64,000 nt of DNA from Callorhinus ursinus (taxonomy: Eukaryota; Chordata; Mammalia; Carnivora; Otariidae), in contig NW_020313285.1 in the NCBI RefSeq assembly GCF_003265705.1, positions 20,112,711 through 20,176,710 on the forward strand, written 5' to 3'. Positions 24,160-36,424 of the stretch are shown here, one piece after another (within the stretch, counting starts at the first letter, position 1; every line of letters begins with the position of its first letter). The position numbers and the translations under genes were made by a program. The notes under the pieces are model-generated. The model was not told the DNA's origin and searched no databases. It saw nothing but the letters and a program-made list of their open reading frames with translations.

Positions 24160-25330
24160 CAAAATATGTACAAGACATGTTAAACTGGCATCTGTAGGCG
24201 GGTGCAGGTCTCTCTTTAAAATGCTTTTGCCAAAGTTTAACCAGAGAATTCTCCATCATGGACCGAAGTTGCTAACTGAACCCAGACAGCCTTTTCTCTA
24301 GCACTCTCATGTGAGTTACTGCTTAGCCAAATGTATTTCCTATTGAATTCAGTTTTTTCCGATTTAGGCGATTCAGTGGGGGTGGTTTAAACAAGAGTAG
24401 AACACACTGACGTATCATTATGCTGTAATCTGCACAGCTTCTCCCAACCACGTGGATATGGGTCTTAGGCCATTCACATCTGGAAAAAAAATAATCTATC
24501 TCAGTAGAGTTCAGAATTTAAAGAAACACATGTTGGATATGCTTTGTTGCTCTTTGGTCCTTTTTCTTGAGTTTTGTTTTTTTATGATTTGTTTTCACTG
24601 TTTCTTATATGTTGGTAAATTTACTTAAAGCTCTGCACTTCCCACTACTTTAGCCATATTACAAGAAATTTTGACAGGTAGGGTGTTCACTGATACTCAG
24701 TTATCAGTATTTTATAACTTCTCTTTGGATTTCATTTTTAAATCACAGGTTAATTTCCAGACGTAGAGGACTTTTTCCTTGTACTTCAAAAAATTCTTTT
24801 TATTGCTGCATGTGTGTAGATCATAGCCTCTTTGATACTACTCTAAAACTTCCTGAGGTTTCCCTTGTGGCTCTAGCGCATAATTGAATTGTGTGGTTGT
24901 TCCATGTGAGCCTGAAATGATCCAGAAGATGCCCCGTTAGGGAGCAAGTATTGGCCACATCTTCTCTGGCCCTGGTGTGCCATCCAGGGGCTACTTTGGT
25001 CTTTGAGGACTAAACTGTGGGCCACCTGGTGAGTCCGCTGACCCCTGTTAATGAACTCATGTGGGTGCCTTCTGGGTCACTGCTATCACTTGCACCTAAG
25101 TACCAAATGTTCACCTTTCGCCTCATTCAGGACTCCTAGAGTAAAATGTCACCCGGGACACAGAGTATTGGTTCAGTAGACGATCAGTTACAGGGGTCTT
25201 TGCAGGTAAAATTTCTCTAATCGTGACTGTGTTCAACGTAACATAAGTCAGAAGGCTTGATAATGTTCTTTTAATATGCTTCAGCATGGTAATCATCCAC
25301 TTTAATCGTTCTCATTATTAGTGTAACGTG
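24160..25330. other. Intronic stretch without recognised element
   Basis: Apart from the acceptor tract of the S1 exon just right of 24152, nothing is recognised. Confidence 0.45.
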
Positions 25331-25343
25331 ATTTATTATGATT

Positions 25344-25536
25344 TTTTTTAAAGATTTTATTTATTTATTTGACAGAGAGAGACAGGGAGAGAGGGAACAC
25401 AAGCAGGGGGAGTGGGAGAGGGAGAAGCAGGCTTCCCAGGGAGCAGGGAGCCCGATGCGGGGCTTGATCCCGGGACCCTGGGATCATGACCTGAGCCGAA
25501 GGCAGACGCTTAACAACTGAGCCACCCAGGCGCCCA
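25344..25536 (-). mobile_element. CAN-SINE, full length, with target-site duplication
   Basis: On the minus strand: 'gggcgcctgggtggctcag', 'gttaagcgtctgccttcgg', body and tail 'aaataaataaataaaatct'. The flanks share the 13-bp repeat atttattatgatt (25331-25343 and 25537-25549). Low divergence from the arctoid consensus. Confidence 0.97.
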
Positions 25537-25549
25537 ATTTATTATGATT

Positions 25550-27940
25550 CTAATGCCATAGAACCTATCAATTGAAATTAAAAAATGATACAGTAATTTT
25601 TTTTAAAAAAACAGCATCTCAGGTCTAGACATTGGGAATCCCTACTGTGCTGGAAAAAAACATTTCAATTCATTGCATTGTCAGATGTCATATGGCACTA
25701 AATCTAGTACCTGAAAACCTGAAATTCTAGTTACCTGAAAACCATGGAGTTTACAGACATTGTATAAATGGCCCTTCTTTGTAATGTTTAACTTCATTAT
25801 TTACAAAATTGGACTGCAGACTAGTTTTGGCCATAGGTAGATACATTAAATTCAGAATGCATAGGTTAAGTGTAAGGACAAATAAAACGTCTCACATAAA
25901 TTCAGTAAGAAAACTGAATTCAACCATGTCTCATTTTGATTTATATATCAAATAGCTAGTTTGCATTTTTCAGCATTTTAGTTGACTCTCTTCAGATCTT
26001 GAAGCCCCATTTCCCAACCAGGATGCTGGCCTACCCAGGAGACATCCTTAAATAGTCCCAGCTTCCTTTCTCGTCACCGTGTCCTAGTTGGGGCCCTGGT
26101 GTGAGGCGAGGGAAGATGGAACCTGACCGCAGGGTGGGGAGTGGGGAAGGCTGAGCAGAAGGAAAGGGATGCTAGATCTTGTGTGTCCCAGCAGGGTTCT
26201 AGAAGTGTCAGAAGAAGCTGGGGACCATGAAGATAGACCCAAATCTTAAGGGATTGATGGCCAGGTTTCCCATCCTTTATCAGTGGGCTCTACATAGTAT
26301 CTTCCGGTGACGACCTGGGTGAGGATACGGGACACTGTGCTCCTTTCTTCTCACCCATGGGAGGCACCTGAGGCAGGAAGCTGCACGCAGCTGAACCTGA
26401 GCTGGCCCTGGGATTCCCCAGAAGATGTGATTTGAGGCATTTAATGTTCAGTTTGTTACCTCCTTCAGGTTGTTATTGGCCGGCAGAAGAGGAGTCTGTA
26501 AAAATTACTGTATCTACTGCAAACATAAGACAAAACCCTGATAAGACCCTGTGGTCCTGTGGAAGGTGACCCTGGGTTCAGTCCTCACTTGATCTGGCCC
26601 ATAGGGAGGAAAGCGAGGTTAGGTATTAGTGTGCCTTTCCTCTTTTTTTTCTGGGCTTGAAGACTTTTTTTTAATTGGTCCAACTTTGATAAAGGTCAGT
26701 TGAGATCAAATCATTTCAATAGCTTTTTTTTTTTCCCTTTTTTTGGTGACGTTTCCCTTTTGTCTCACAAAAATAAGTTTTGAAACAAATTACACCTGGG
26801 GAAAACTTCCTCCTTTTACAAGGCCACCAGGTGAACTAAAAGGAGAAAAGTCAGCCAATATATGCCAACAGCTCTTAGCTGGGGAATCATTAAAGCTGGG
26901 TCAAGGACCTGCGTTTGTTGTAAAAAAAAAAATAAATAAATAAATAAAGAGCTTTGGGAGATGGAGACCTTGGCCTGCTTGGCTCTTTGCTCACCAGTGC
27001 AAAACTGGTGAGTCTGAATAATGGGCTAAAGCACTTGTGTCATTACTTGGACCTTGTGAGCAGAGAACTGGTATCAGTTGTATATCAATGTCTGGCTTAC
27101 CCCAAACCTCCTGGGTACTATTCTTCATCTCTGGGTATGAGAGCGACTGAGTAGTGCTCTTGAATTAGCTGCAAACAAACGACATTCATGAGCAATCAGA
27201 GGTGGCCTTTTACTGGTTAGCACTCCTCTGTGTTCCGTGCTGCTGGGCTCTTAGCCCTGACCACCAGTGTAAGCGTCTAAATGGGGACCTGGTGGCCACA
27301 TGCTTGTGAGGTAGGTCGTATCTGCAGGAGAGCCACAGAGAGTGTTTCCACCTTCTCTCTGCAGTCTTATATCACCAGATGCCACCCTCAGTCGCCACCA
27401 GGTGCCAGTGGCCTCAAGGAAGACCTCAGTGTAGATGTTGGAAAGCTGAGTGGAAGCAAACTTTGGATCAAGTGCTCCAAAAAGAAACATGCACATCCTC
27501 AAGGCCAGAGTGGTTCTCAAATGTTGGAGATCCTGGTTAAATTAGGGGTGGGTTTCTCCGTATGCTCCATGTAAAATTCTTATTCACAATGTCTAATGCA
27601 GGGCTCAGAAATCTTCCTTTTTTTGGGTGGGGCAGGAGGATGTTCACTGGGTGTCTCTAATCTGGGTGTTCTCACATTGCCATGCAAATCCACCCTTTGT
27701 CCTGTGGACTGAAGAGGTGCTGAGTGATAGTGGATTCTTGAAGGTAGGGTTTCTCGGGAAAGAAGAGGAAAGAATATAGTTTGTCAATCGTGGTTTTGAC
27801 TCCTCCCTTCTAGAAAAGTCCTGCAACCTCTAACTTTCTGAACCAAGTCCATTGCAAAGTGAAGTAGTCAGCAGTTAAGATATTTACATTCAGCATTGAA
27901 GGTTGTAATGCTGCTGATGTATTAGAAAGGGTAGAGGGGC
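25550..27940. other. Intronic stretch without recognised element
   Basis: No mobile element that I can name. A short (AAAT)n tract lies near 26922-26948. Small open frames here lack splice signals or homology. Confidence 0.45.
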
Positions 27941-27942
27941 AG

Positions 27943-27997
27943 GCGTGTATATGTGTGTGTGCACACGCGTACACACACACATGCGTGCGCACGCGCA
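27943..27997. repeat. Alternating purine-pyrimidine tract (TG/CA/CG)
   Basis: Fifty-five bases alternate purine and pyrimidine without a single break, mixing TG, TA, CA and CG steps. Such sequence is prone to left-handed Z-DNA under negative supercoiling. Confidence 0.95.
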
Positions 27998-28034
27998 ATG
28001 TTTAAGGTCAGGTCTCCTGAGCCAGAGATCTTAG

Positions 28035-28200
28035 GTGGAAATCACACCCCCATAGTTTGCAGCATTTACTTAATCCCTTTGTGTCTTAGTTTCTTCATCT
28101 ATAAAATGGGGATAAAATATAACTTGTCATGTAGGGTTGATAGAAGAAATGAATAATATACACAAAACAGAGCAGCTCCTGGCACACAGGAAGCACTTAC
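28035..28200 (+). mobile_element. MIR fragment
   Basis: 'gtcttagtttcttcatctat', 'aaaatggggataaaat' and 'ctcctggcacacaggaagca' are in plus-MIR order. Confidence 0.8.
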
Positions 28201-28279
28201 TCTGTGGCACCAGAGAGCCTCAGGCAATTCTAAGGGGAAACTTAAACCCAACTGGCTCTTTTAAAGCTTATAGGCAAGG

Positions 28280-28475
28280 CTTCAGAAAGTGGGAGCTACA
28301 CAGAGTCCTAATGTCATGCATGAGCCCTTTGGGTACTGTCTATGTGCAACATGATCCTGGGCACTGGAGGGGATAGAATAAATAAGCCGTCGGAGTTGGC
28401 CCTTTCTTTCAAAGTTTCTGATTTTCTAGTGGAGAGAGAACAGGCCATAACCTCTGCTAGGAAATTGATAGAGAG
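28280..28475 (-). mobile_element. L2 fragment
   Basis: 'tgggcactggaggggataga', 'ttgatagagagttggg' and 'gattttctagtggagagag' match reverse-complement L2 3' sequence. Confidence 0.7.
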
Positions 28476-28519
28476 TTGGGGAGAGAATGTCACAGGGCTC
28501 AGACTGGGCTCAGTATGGA

Positions 28520-31500
28520 AGTGATCAGCCTTCTGGTACTCTTAACTCCTGTCCCAGCAGGGTGACAGGTGATGGACTCTCCTTTTGGATTTGAGGGCAG
28601 ATGCTTTTGTAACATAGGAGCAAAATAGGCTCTCTTTCCTGGCACGAATTTCCCCTCCATGACAATGCTTCAAAAATTACAGCATGATTTTCTTTAATCT
28701 AGTGCTCTCTGGTAGAGGCAGATGAGGGGGACACAGAAGGCTTTGGTGGCATTGTCCTCTCCGGGTTGGCTCTGGGCCTCATGGTGTGAGGACCCTGGTT
28801 TCAAACCACTTCAACTTTGACAAGGCAGAGCAGGGATCTTTAAAAGCTGCAGACTTCCTCCACCTCCTCACTTGGTGTTTTGTTTGGCACGGGGCTAGGG
28901 GTTTGGGGCATGGTAGCTATCACTTTGGCATTCTTCATTTGGGAGTTATGTGGAGTATATGGACCGAGGGCTTGTCCCCTGTAAAGATATCAGGTAGGAG
29001 ACTGAAGTTGTTTACAGCTCTCCCTTCCTGAGTCCTGGGACTGAGTTATAAGCATAATTGAACCATCAAGGGTAACAGGCATGGAGGAAATACCTTTCAC
29101 ACGTTTACAGTTAGAACTTGTGTTGTTCCTCAACACTTTCCCCATGCTGACTTCCTCCTCAATCCACCCGCTGTAGAGACCCTGTTTGAGCCCTTAAGGA
29201 TGACTGTTAACTCTTTCAGCTCTCAGATTTTAATAGGCAAACAACCTAAATTATGAATCAGAATGGAATAACAAAGGATGCAAAATAGGCCATTGAGCCA
29301 TAAAGGGCCTTTGACATCAGAGCCCCCCTTGAGAGGATGAAGAGCTCTGTGGGCAAAGATCTGTCTGAGAGCAGCCATGAGGTGAGGACTCACCGGCCTC
29401 CCAGTGGGCTGCATGACCTCAGCCATGTTGGTGATTAAGATGAGAAATGATAGAAAAATATCTCTGTTCTCTTTATTGACCTTGAGAGGCCTGTCCCAAG
29501 ATCCAGACCTGCCGTTACTATCTTATGTACACATCTATGACTTGGTTACCCTCTTCAGCCACCATATTAGTAAGCTGAACTTCTGTTGACATCCTTGACC
29601 TTATACTCTCCTTATTTAGCTGTCTTTCTTAGGGACCCTCAGAAATTTAAATAAAAGTAGAATTGACAGCCATGGGGATTCAGTGGGAAATAAATGAGAT
29701 CATTTTGGCAGGCCAATCAAGTAATTTTGGTATCCCTAGTGGTCTCTAAATTAGGACAGCAACTGTTCAATAAATGGACCATTGAGTTGGAAATAGAAAC
29801 TTCAACATTTGTTAGACATTGATGGACATTAGCTGGTTGATGAGGTTTAGCTGGTTATGAATACATTTAGAAAAGAATATCAAGTTCTAATTTCTTTGAG
29901 GCAGGTGTCAAAATGTGGTTAGAATATGAAGTTGCTGGGATGACGCTGGCTTTTTCATAGATTTATTAGGTATAAAGTGATCCCGTGGGAGGAGGGATGC
30001 GACACATTAACAGATTTCGCCACTGTGCCACTTTCCCTGGGAGGACCTTGTATTCTGGGCCTCAGGAGCCTTTGGCGAGGGCTGGTTTCTTCACATGGAA
30101 GATGTGACCCTCTATAATCCCCAGTAATATAATATCTTTGCCAAACTTGAAAAGATTTCTTTTGCAGTGGTGAAAGGAAAGACTAAAAATATCTTGATTG
30201 TTTTAGCTGTCCTTTGGCTGCTTCAGAGCAACTTTGACAACTAAAGTTTCCCTCCTTAATGAGGAAATCTTTCCTCAGAATGAGCAGTGTGCCACCAAGA
30301 ATGATCTCATGCCACAAAGATTTGTCATTCCAATGTGGACACACCCTCCAGTGTGTTGAACTCAGACTTGCAGCCCAGAAAGTGCCCAGAAGGCACAAGC
30401 GGCTTAATGGCCAGCTCATATTTATCTGTAGTGCTCTTTTTTTAGTCTTACTGGAAGCTCCATGAGCACCAAATGTCAATCAGACATGTATCTGAACAGA
30501 GGAGAGGAAGTCTCAGCCATTGGGCTAAATTTTCCTGCAATCATTTCTTCCAGAATGTTCTAGAAGACTATTATCAGTGTGACCCCTATTTTTCATGGTG
30601 GCATCAGTCTCTTGGACTTACTGGACCCCAAGAAAGTCCAGAACTCCCTCCCCCTCCCATGGGTACTTTTTTTTTTGGCGGGGGGACATCACATCTGCAT
30701 GATATTGGCCAAGATGGTTCTTCTTAGACCTACTGAAAATCTAAAAAATTTAGTCAACAACTGGAATATCATTTCTTCCTGAGTATTTCCCCAGGCAACC
30801 AGGTAGGCAGAGGCAAACCAGTTTGCTGGTATTGGCTAGTTCCCATTTTCTGGTAGCTGTCACGTTTGGTTTTCAAAGTAAAATTGAGGCTTGTCAGTGT
30901 TTTCTCTACCAAGTGGCTATTATTTTAATGACTGACTGTCCTGAAAGTAGTTTGGGGCTCTCAGAGTATGGAGGTGAGTGTCCCTATCCATTGAGGCTTT
31001 GAATGAAGGCAAGGCTCTAACCTGCGGGACGGACTAGATGCTTCCAGTGTGAAAACCTATGCCTAGAACCAGTGACCTACTCTAACCCAGCTTTAAATCT
31101 GGTTAGGTTTGTTTTACTCACTGTACTTTTTTCAGCTCATAATGAAAGGCAGAAAAAAATGCCTTCATTTACATGTGTATCATTTGGGGAATTCTGATTT
31201 AGAAATCCATGGCATGGTAGACTGTCAAAGAAACAAAATCTTCAGTAGATGTAAGGTTGAACACCACAAATGCTCAGTTTGAGGACTTTTTAATACCACT
31301 GTACAGAAGAAGGAGTCTGAATCCTAACTTGTCTCTATGGCACGCATCTTACTCGAAGGCAGTGAGTTCATTGCCTATCTCGTTAGGTGGCCTCATCAGC
31401 AGCCCTCAAGTCTTGGGCCCATCATCCTGGCATGAGGTCCCTCTTACTGGAGTTGACAAGAGGTTCCATTTTTTGGTAACCACATTAGCTGAACAGATTC

Positions 31501-32330
31501 CCAGTGGAATCATTTCTCCACGATTTGGCCCTGCAGTTGCTAACTCTTGCCCGAAGCTGGAGTGAGTGCCGAGGCTTTCTGTGGCTGGATCAGATGGCTG
31601 GGCTGTAGGGATGATGGGCGGGAGGTGGGGAAAGTTCCATTCCCTCCGTTAGCAGCTGGCACCCGACACTCCCCTTCCCTGTGAGCAAAGAACCCAGCTC
31701 TGCACCTTTCCAGCTCTCCTTCTCTTTCCTTTGTCTTTTCCTTCTTGTGACCCAATTAGCCACCCGTGTGGCCCAGAGCTTAATCAGGGAAGCCAGGGAA
31801 ACTGGGACGATGTGGAGATGGGGCTGCAGAGCCCAGCATGAGCTGCATTTGACTCTCAGCCTGTTTGTTATTTCTCTTTTTGAACCTACTTCATAAAGTA
31901 TATGCGTCATAATGTAATTGAGGGAGTGAAATGAGATCTTCCATGAAAAGAGCTTAGCCAAAAGAAAACACTCAGTCAATTTGCTTATTCCTGTGACCAT
32001 TATTATAATGATTACTGTGAGTGTAGAGGATGTGTCTAGGACATGGCGTAATTAGAGGAGCAAAAATGCCTGTCTTCCCTCTCTCTTCCATTATTGATCA
32101 GATTATGCCTCATGTATTTTAAATGTTCCAGATTATCATGCCTCCCTGTTTTAGAAAAATGATGGAAAACAAGTGGGTCTGTGTGGTTTTCTACTTTTGC
32201 TAAGTATCTCAAAGCTCTTTTCTCTGAACATGGGAAACGCTCAGCTGTCGCTTCGAGCCAGTGGCCTCCAGGTCACGCTAAGGAGAGAGAAGAGATCACT
32301 GCAGACGACATGCACCTCAAGCAGTCTGTA
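28520..32330. other. Long repeat-poor intronic stretch
   Basis: Nearly 4 kb upstream of the S1 exon's intron start with no named repeat, exon or RNA gene recognised. It ends at the donor of the pre-S1 exon. Low repeat content in such a repeat-rich locus could mean old unique intron or conserved noncoding sequence; the window alone cannot tell. Confidence 0.45.
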
Positions 32331-32331
32331 C

Positions 32332-32496
32332 CTTGCTGCACGGAGCAATCCAATAGGCTATGGCGAGAAAAGGGAGGCCTAGGGAGACTCCAAAGACAGC
32401 CAGGAATTTCACAGCGATAGACTGTTGACGTAAGCCTGAGAGATTTTCATACCACATGGTAAGCAATTGCTGCTGACAGTTAGGATGAGCAACGAA
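32332..32496 (-). CDS. TRPC7: TRPC7 internal exon (about exon 4): pre-S1 segment
   Basis: The exon is exactly 165 nt, or 55 codons, from [20 protein letters not shown] through [20 protein letters not shown] to [15 protein letters not shown]. It joins the end of the cytoplasmic TRP_2/linker-helix region to the hydrophobic pre-S1 elbow and its re-entrant membrane stretch. The acceptor is a T-rich tract ending TTTTTACAG (the T stretch is a (GTTTT)n run), and the donor is GTACAG from 32331. Both boundaries fall between codons, so skipping this exon would keep the frame. As I recall, TRPC7 isoforms missing about 55 residues here have been described. The neighbouring upstream exon was not found between 32497 and 64000. 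Confidence 0.95.
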
Positions 32497-32754
32497 CTGT
32501 AAAAACAAAACAAAAACAAAAACAAAACGCAAACAGGAAAATGGCATCGGTAGCACTTGAACAGTATACGACCTACGAGTAGCTAGGGGCTGAGGTGTTT
32601 CACCTGGGGCGTGGCTGGGGCGTTAGGGGAGAGCTGTGGGCAGGTCCCCGCGGGGCCCTTCCGGCCTGAGGATGCTGGGTGTCATGGCGCTGAGGTCAGA
32701 GGCCTCACAGGACCGGCTGCATCAGGGCTTGGCAGTTAGCTTAGGCAGAGTGTT

Positions 32755-32960
32755 CACTTGCGAGGCAGCCTGAATCATGAATGGAGCATGAATGGGGTTT
32801 TGGAGTTCCAGTGGTCTGAAATTTGCTTCTCTGTTTTCTACCCAGGTGACCTTGGGCCACTTACCCAACTACTGTGAGCTTCAGTATCCCGTTTGCAGAA
32901 CAGCCTATTATTGTAGGATTAAATGAGTTTGTAGAAGTGTTCCCCTCTCTTTTCCTGTAC
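32755..32960 (+). mobile_element. MIR fragment
   Basis: 'ggtgaccttgggccacttac', 'gtgagcttcagtatcccg' and 'ggattaaatgagtttgtag' are in plus-MIR order. Confidence 0.65.
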
Positions 32961-33321
32961 TGGCTAAGGAAAGTGCTTGCAGTGTTTCTGGAGGACACAT
33001 TAAAACTGAGTGTTTCCCCACTGGGCTTTAGCGGCGTTGGCTTGGATGCATAGAACCTCTTGTGGCCTACCAGAGCACTGACCCGTGGTGTCCCTCACAC
33101 AGCAGCTTCTCACTGCTACCTCCCTCTCTTCAAACTGCCCTGTCCTAATGCCTGGGCTACAAGACAGACCTCTTGTGGCCGTTTGGTATTGTGTGACCTC
33201 ATCCCTTCTGGATATCGCTTATTGGAGTAGGCGTGGTACCCTGACTTCAACTGGCCTATCATGTTCTCTCACCTGGGCCTTTGAGACTGATTGAGAGAGG
33301 CAGTTCCTTTATTTACCGGGA

Positions 33322-33365
33322 GTTAACAAGTGAACTTGTTAACAAGTTAACAAATGGTTAACAAG
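33322..33365. repeat. Cluster of four GTTAACAA units, two as an inverted repeat
   Basis: GTTAACAAG (33322-33330) and CTTGTTAAC (33335-33343) form perfect 9-base inverted arms around a 4-base loop. Further GTTAACAA units start near 33346 and 33357. GTTAAC is the half-site of HNF1-type sites, but binding is not implied. Confidence 0.85.
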
Positions 33366-36205
33366 CAACCATTTCCTCTGTATGGACTAAGTGGCAAAAT
33401 GAGCCAGTTAAAAAGAAAGAAGAATGAAAATGTGCAGAAAGAGGCTCAGATAGTGTGTGCCCTCTCTTGGGCCTGGCTCCGCTCTGCCCATGTGGTACAT
33501 GAGACATGCTTTTATTCATATAGGGAGTCTTCCTCGTTCTGCTCCATCCAGCAAGTTGGCTTGAGCTGCTGCAGCCAAACAGCCTTTTCCTGCAAATATT
33601 TGGTGCCATTTGGCCATTTGTTTAGTTGATTTTGAGTCCTGGTCAGTGGAAATGGGTAATAGGCAATATTTAAGTAAGATTTATGGGAATGAAGTTGACA
33701 TGTAAGAAAATTTTACTTATTAGTTTATGTTCCCCTATCACAGGAGGAAGCTGTTCAGTGCTTTTGGTAGCCCTACTCTTCAGCCCTACTTAGAAGAGCC
33801 TTTCATCCATGGACTGGAGCAGACACACTGGGCATTCTTCAAAGGGTCTGACTTTTCATCTGATTACTCTGGAGCATAATACAAGAATTTTCATCCCATT
33901 TGCCTCATTGGTATTAAGGGGACATGTGCAATGATTATGAAGAAATGTAAAAACAATTCCCTTTTCATTATAAGAATAATATAAATACAAGTTTTAAAAC
34001 AGTCTCAGTGCACATGGCAGCACGTTCTTGTTTCTAGTTTCTGGGAACGCAAGGCAGCAGCCAGGCAATGTGTGAAGACACTATCAAAGGTTTATGTGGC
34101 CATGCGGCAGCCCCCGATAATACTATTCCTCAAACATTAGTAAGAATGAAGCTTTTTTGGTAGCGTTATTGGACCCACAGCAACCATTGTGGTCTTGCCC
34201 TCTAAGGACAAGAGCAGTGGATTCTTCTCAACCTAGGGTACGATTCCTCACGCCAGCAGGTGATAGGCTTTTCTGTGCCCTTTCTGGCTCACAGCAAAGT
34301 GGAGCAAGCAACAGAAACTCATATGGGTGTTTTAGTAATTGTCAGCTTTTTGGGAACTGAGGTCCCTCAGAGGGCTGGTGGGTGGGCATGGGGGGCAGTC
34401 AGTTTTGTTTTTCAACAGCAAGCCTTCTCTGGGTGCCGAAATGGATCTGCCCTGGGGAAACTCACAGTCTGATTAGAAGGTGGGATGTCTGCTCATGAAA
34501 TAGCAGACGGCCACTTGGCTCAGCCCCTGGCTCCCTGCAACTGTAGCTGCTCTGGAAGGACTCCAGGGCTGATCCCCTCCATTTGTCTCTCTGTACCCGG
34601 GGGGGAGAGTCCATCCAGGCTTTTACTACCGCCTTCTACAGATAAGTTAGCACAACAGATGGAGCAGCAGAGCTGGAGGGGAAGAAATGCTGAGACAGAA
34701 CACAGTGGGGACCGTTCCCACTCTCCCTTGCCTGCTTCAGAGGAAGACAGTGTTCACAACTAAAACAAGGGGGCTCTCTTGAGACTCTGTCTTCTCTGGT
34801 TAGACATGTGCTAATTTTTATAGCTGCATTTCTTCCCCCATAATAAAGCAACCTAGCTCCAAACGTATTAATTTGCGGGCAGAGTTTATAGTATATTGCT
34901 CCCAGAAAGCTGACAGCAAGTAATAGCTAAAGCCCAGATTATTTATCTTTCTATGGGCACTTTTCTGAACTTGGGGTAGGCTTTTGAAATTCAGTGTGTA
35001 GCAAAGGAATTTTTCCACTGTGCTTTTGAAGCATAGAGAGAGATCATCTGTGATCCCAGGAAGATGAGAATAACATGAGCATGCCATCAGGACACAACAA
35101 TCTAAACAAAAGGACACTCAGCTAGGGAACAAAGGAAGAATTCCTGCAGGGTGAGGTGAGGGTGAGGTGTGGGCAGGGGAAGGATTTTTAGAAGTAGAGT
35201 CAGGAAGGAATGGATGGAAGAAAAGCCCACAGCTAGAATAGAATGGGATCACAGGATATCAGTGTTGTCTTGGGTTTGCTTTCTTTGGCATCTATCTCAC
35301 AAAAGGATGGATGACACTGAGGGCTTTGCCCAGGCCATGCTCGCCCCAAACCATTGTGGACTGAGTGTGGTACACTTTTTATGGAAGTCCTTCGCAGGAA
35401 GAGCTGATGAGAACACCTCAGTTTTCCCAGCAGTGTGATTCTCACTCTTCATAGCAGGGAGTTCCTGATGACTTGGAGTTGAGAATCTGTTACCGGGGGG
35501 CTTACATGGAGCTGAGCAGTCTCTTCAGAAAAAATCAATCCAGCCACGTCCGTGTTCGGACACATGCAGAGAAAATCAGTCCAGCCAACCCAGTGGACTG
35601 TACAGAGAACTGGGGCAGGAAAGGGGAAGCCGAGGGAAGTAAAGTTGTAGAGATAATCAGGAGCTCTGAGCCAGGGTCCCTACGATGGACTGATGGATTA
35701 GGAGATTGGCTGGAAAACAGGACCCGAGAGTCCGGAGGGACCAGGAATCATGCTGCTGGTTTTTGAGTTCATCTCACGCCAGTTATCCTAGTGGCTCGTT
35801 TGACCAACGTTCATGGTTAACGTAACAAGTTACACCCAAAGCTACTTTTCTGTTAATATCTTGCCTAAACGTCTTGTTCCTCCTAGCCCCTGGTGACAAA
35901 GTGAGAATACAGTGGTGGTGTATGGAAACTCTTGGGAATATTAGCTCGGTCTTGGCTGTTACGCTGCTTTTATTTGATCCGTGGGCTGCTCTTTTTCTTT
36001 TATAGCCCAAAGGAGAACCATCCCCTTCACTGTTTCCCTGCTTTTTATTCATTCACAAGGAAATAGCTGATGTGATAAGAATACATAATTGTTGAGAGAT
36101 ACAAACATTCCTTAACTATTTTTAGGGCCGTCTCATGGGACGCTTACGCCCTTGGGCCAGATGCTCCCATCACAACAGGGTCGAAGACTTTCCTCATGCC
36201 GGATG
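33366..36205. other. Intronic stretch without recognised element
   Basis: Nothing named. Several short open frames on both strands have no recognisable domain or splice context. Confidence 0.45.
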
Positions 36206-36209
36206 GATA

Positions 36210-36421
36210 AGGGCATGGACTGGTGCGTGGCTTTCTGGGTTCAGGTCCTGGCCCTGTCACTTGCTGGCCGTATGCTCTCAAGTCATTGACTCTCTCCATG
36301 CTTAGCTTCCCTCTTCTAGAAATGAAGCTAATCATGAGGATTAAGTAAGTTAGTATTTGTAAAGTGCTTAGAATAGTACCCGGCAAATAGTAAGCGCTGT
36401 ATTAGTATGCAATAAATAAAA
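36210..36421 (+). mobile_element. MIR, nearly complete
   Basis: 'ttctgggttcaggtcctggc', 'gtcacttgctggccgtatgc' and 'gtaaagtgcttagaatagta' to 'aataaataaa' follow the full plus-MIR order. Confidence 0.9.
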
Positions 36422-36424
36422 GTA

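Larger units (their letters stand above)
24153..32331 (-). other. TRPC7: TRPC7 intron 4, complete (8.2 kb)
   Basis: A phase-0 GT-AG intron (donor GTACAG, acceptor TTTTGTCTCCAG). It is unusually poor in recognisable repeats: one CAN-SINE, one MIR, one L2 fragment and a long alternating purine-pyrimidine tract. Confidence 0.95.

Noticed and set aside
27400..27425. A second CTCF-like site ('gccaccaggtgccagtgg')
   Set aside because: One core G is replaced by C and the surrounding fit is weaker than at 9520.
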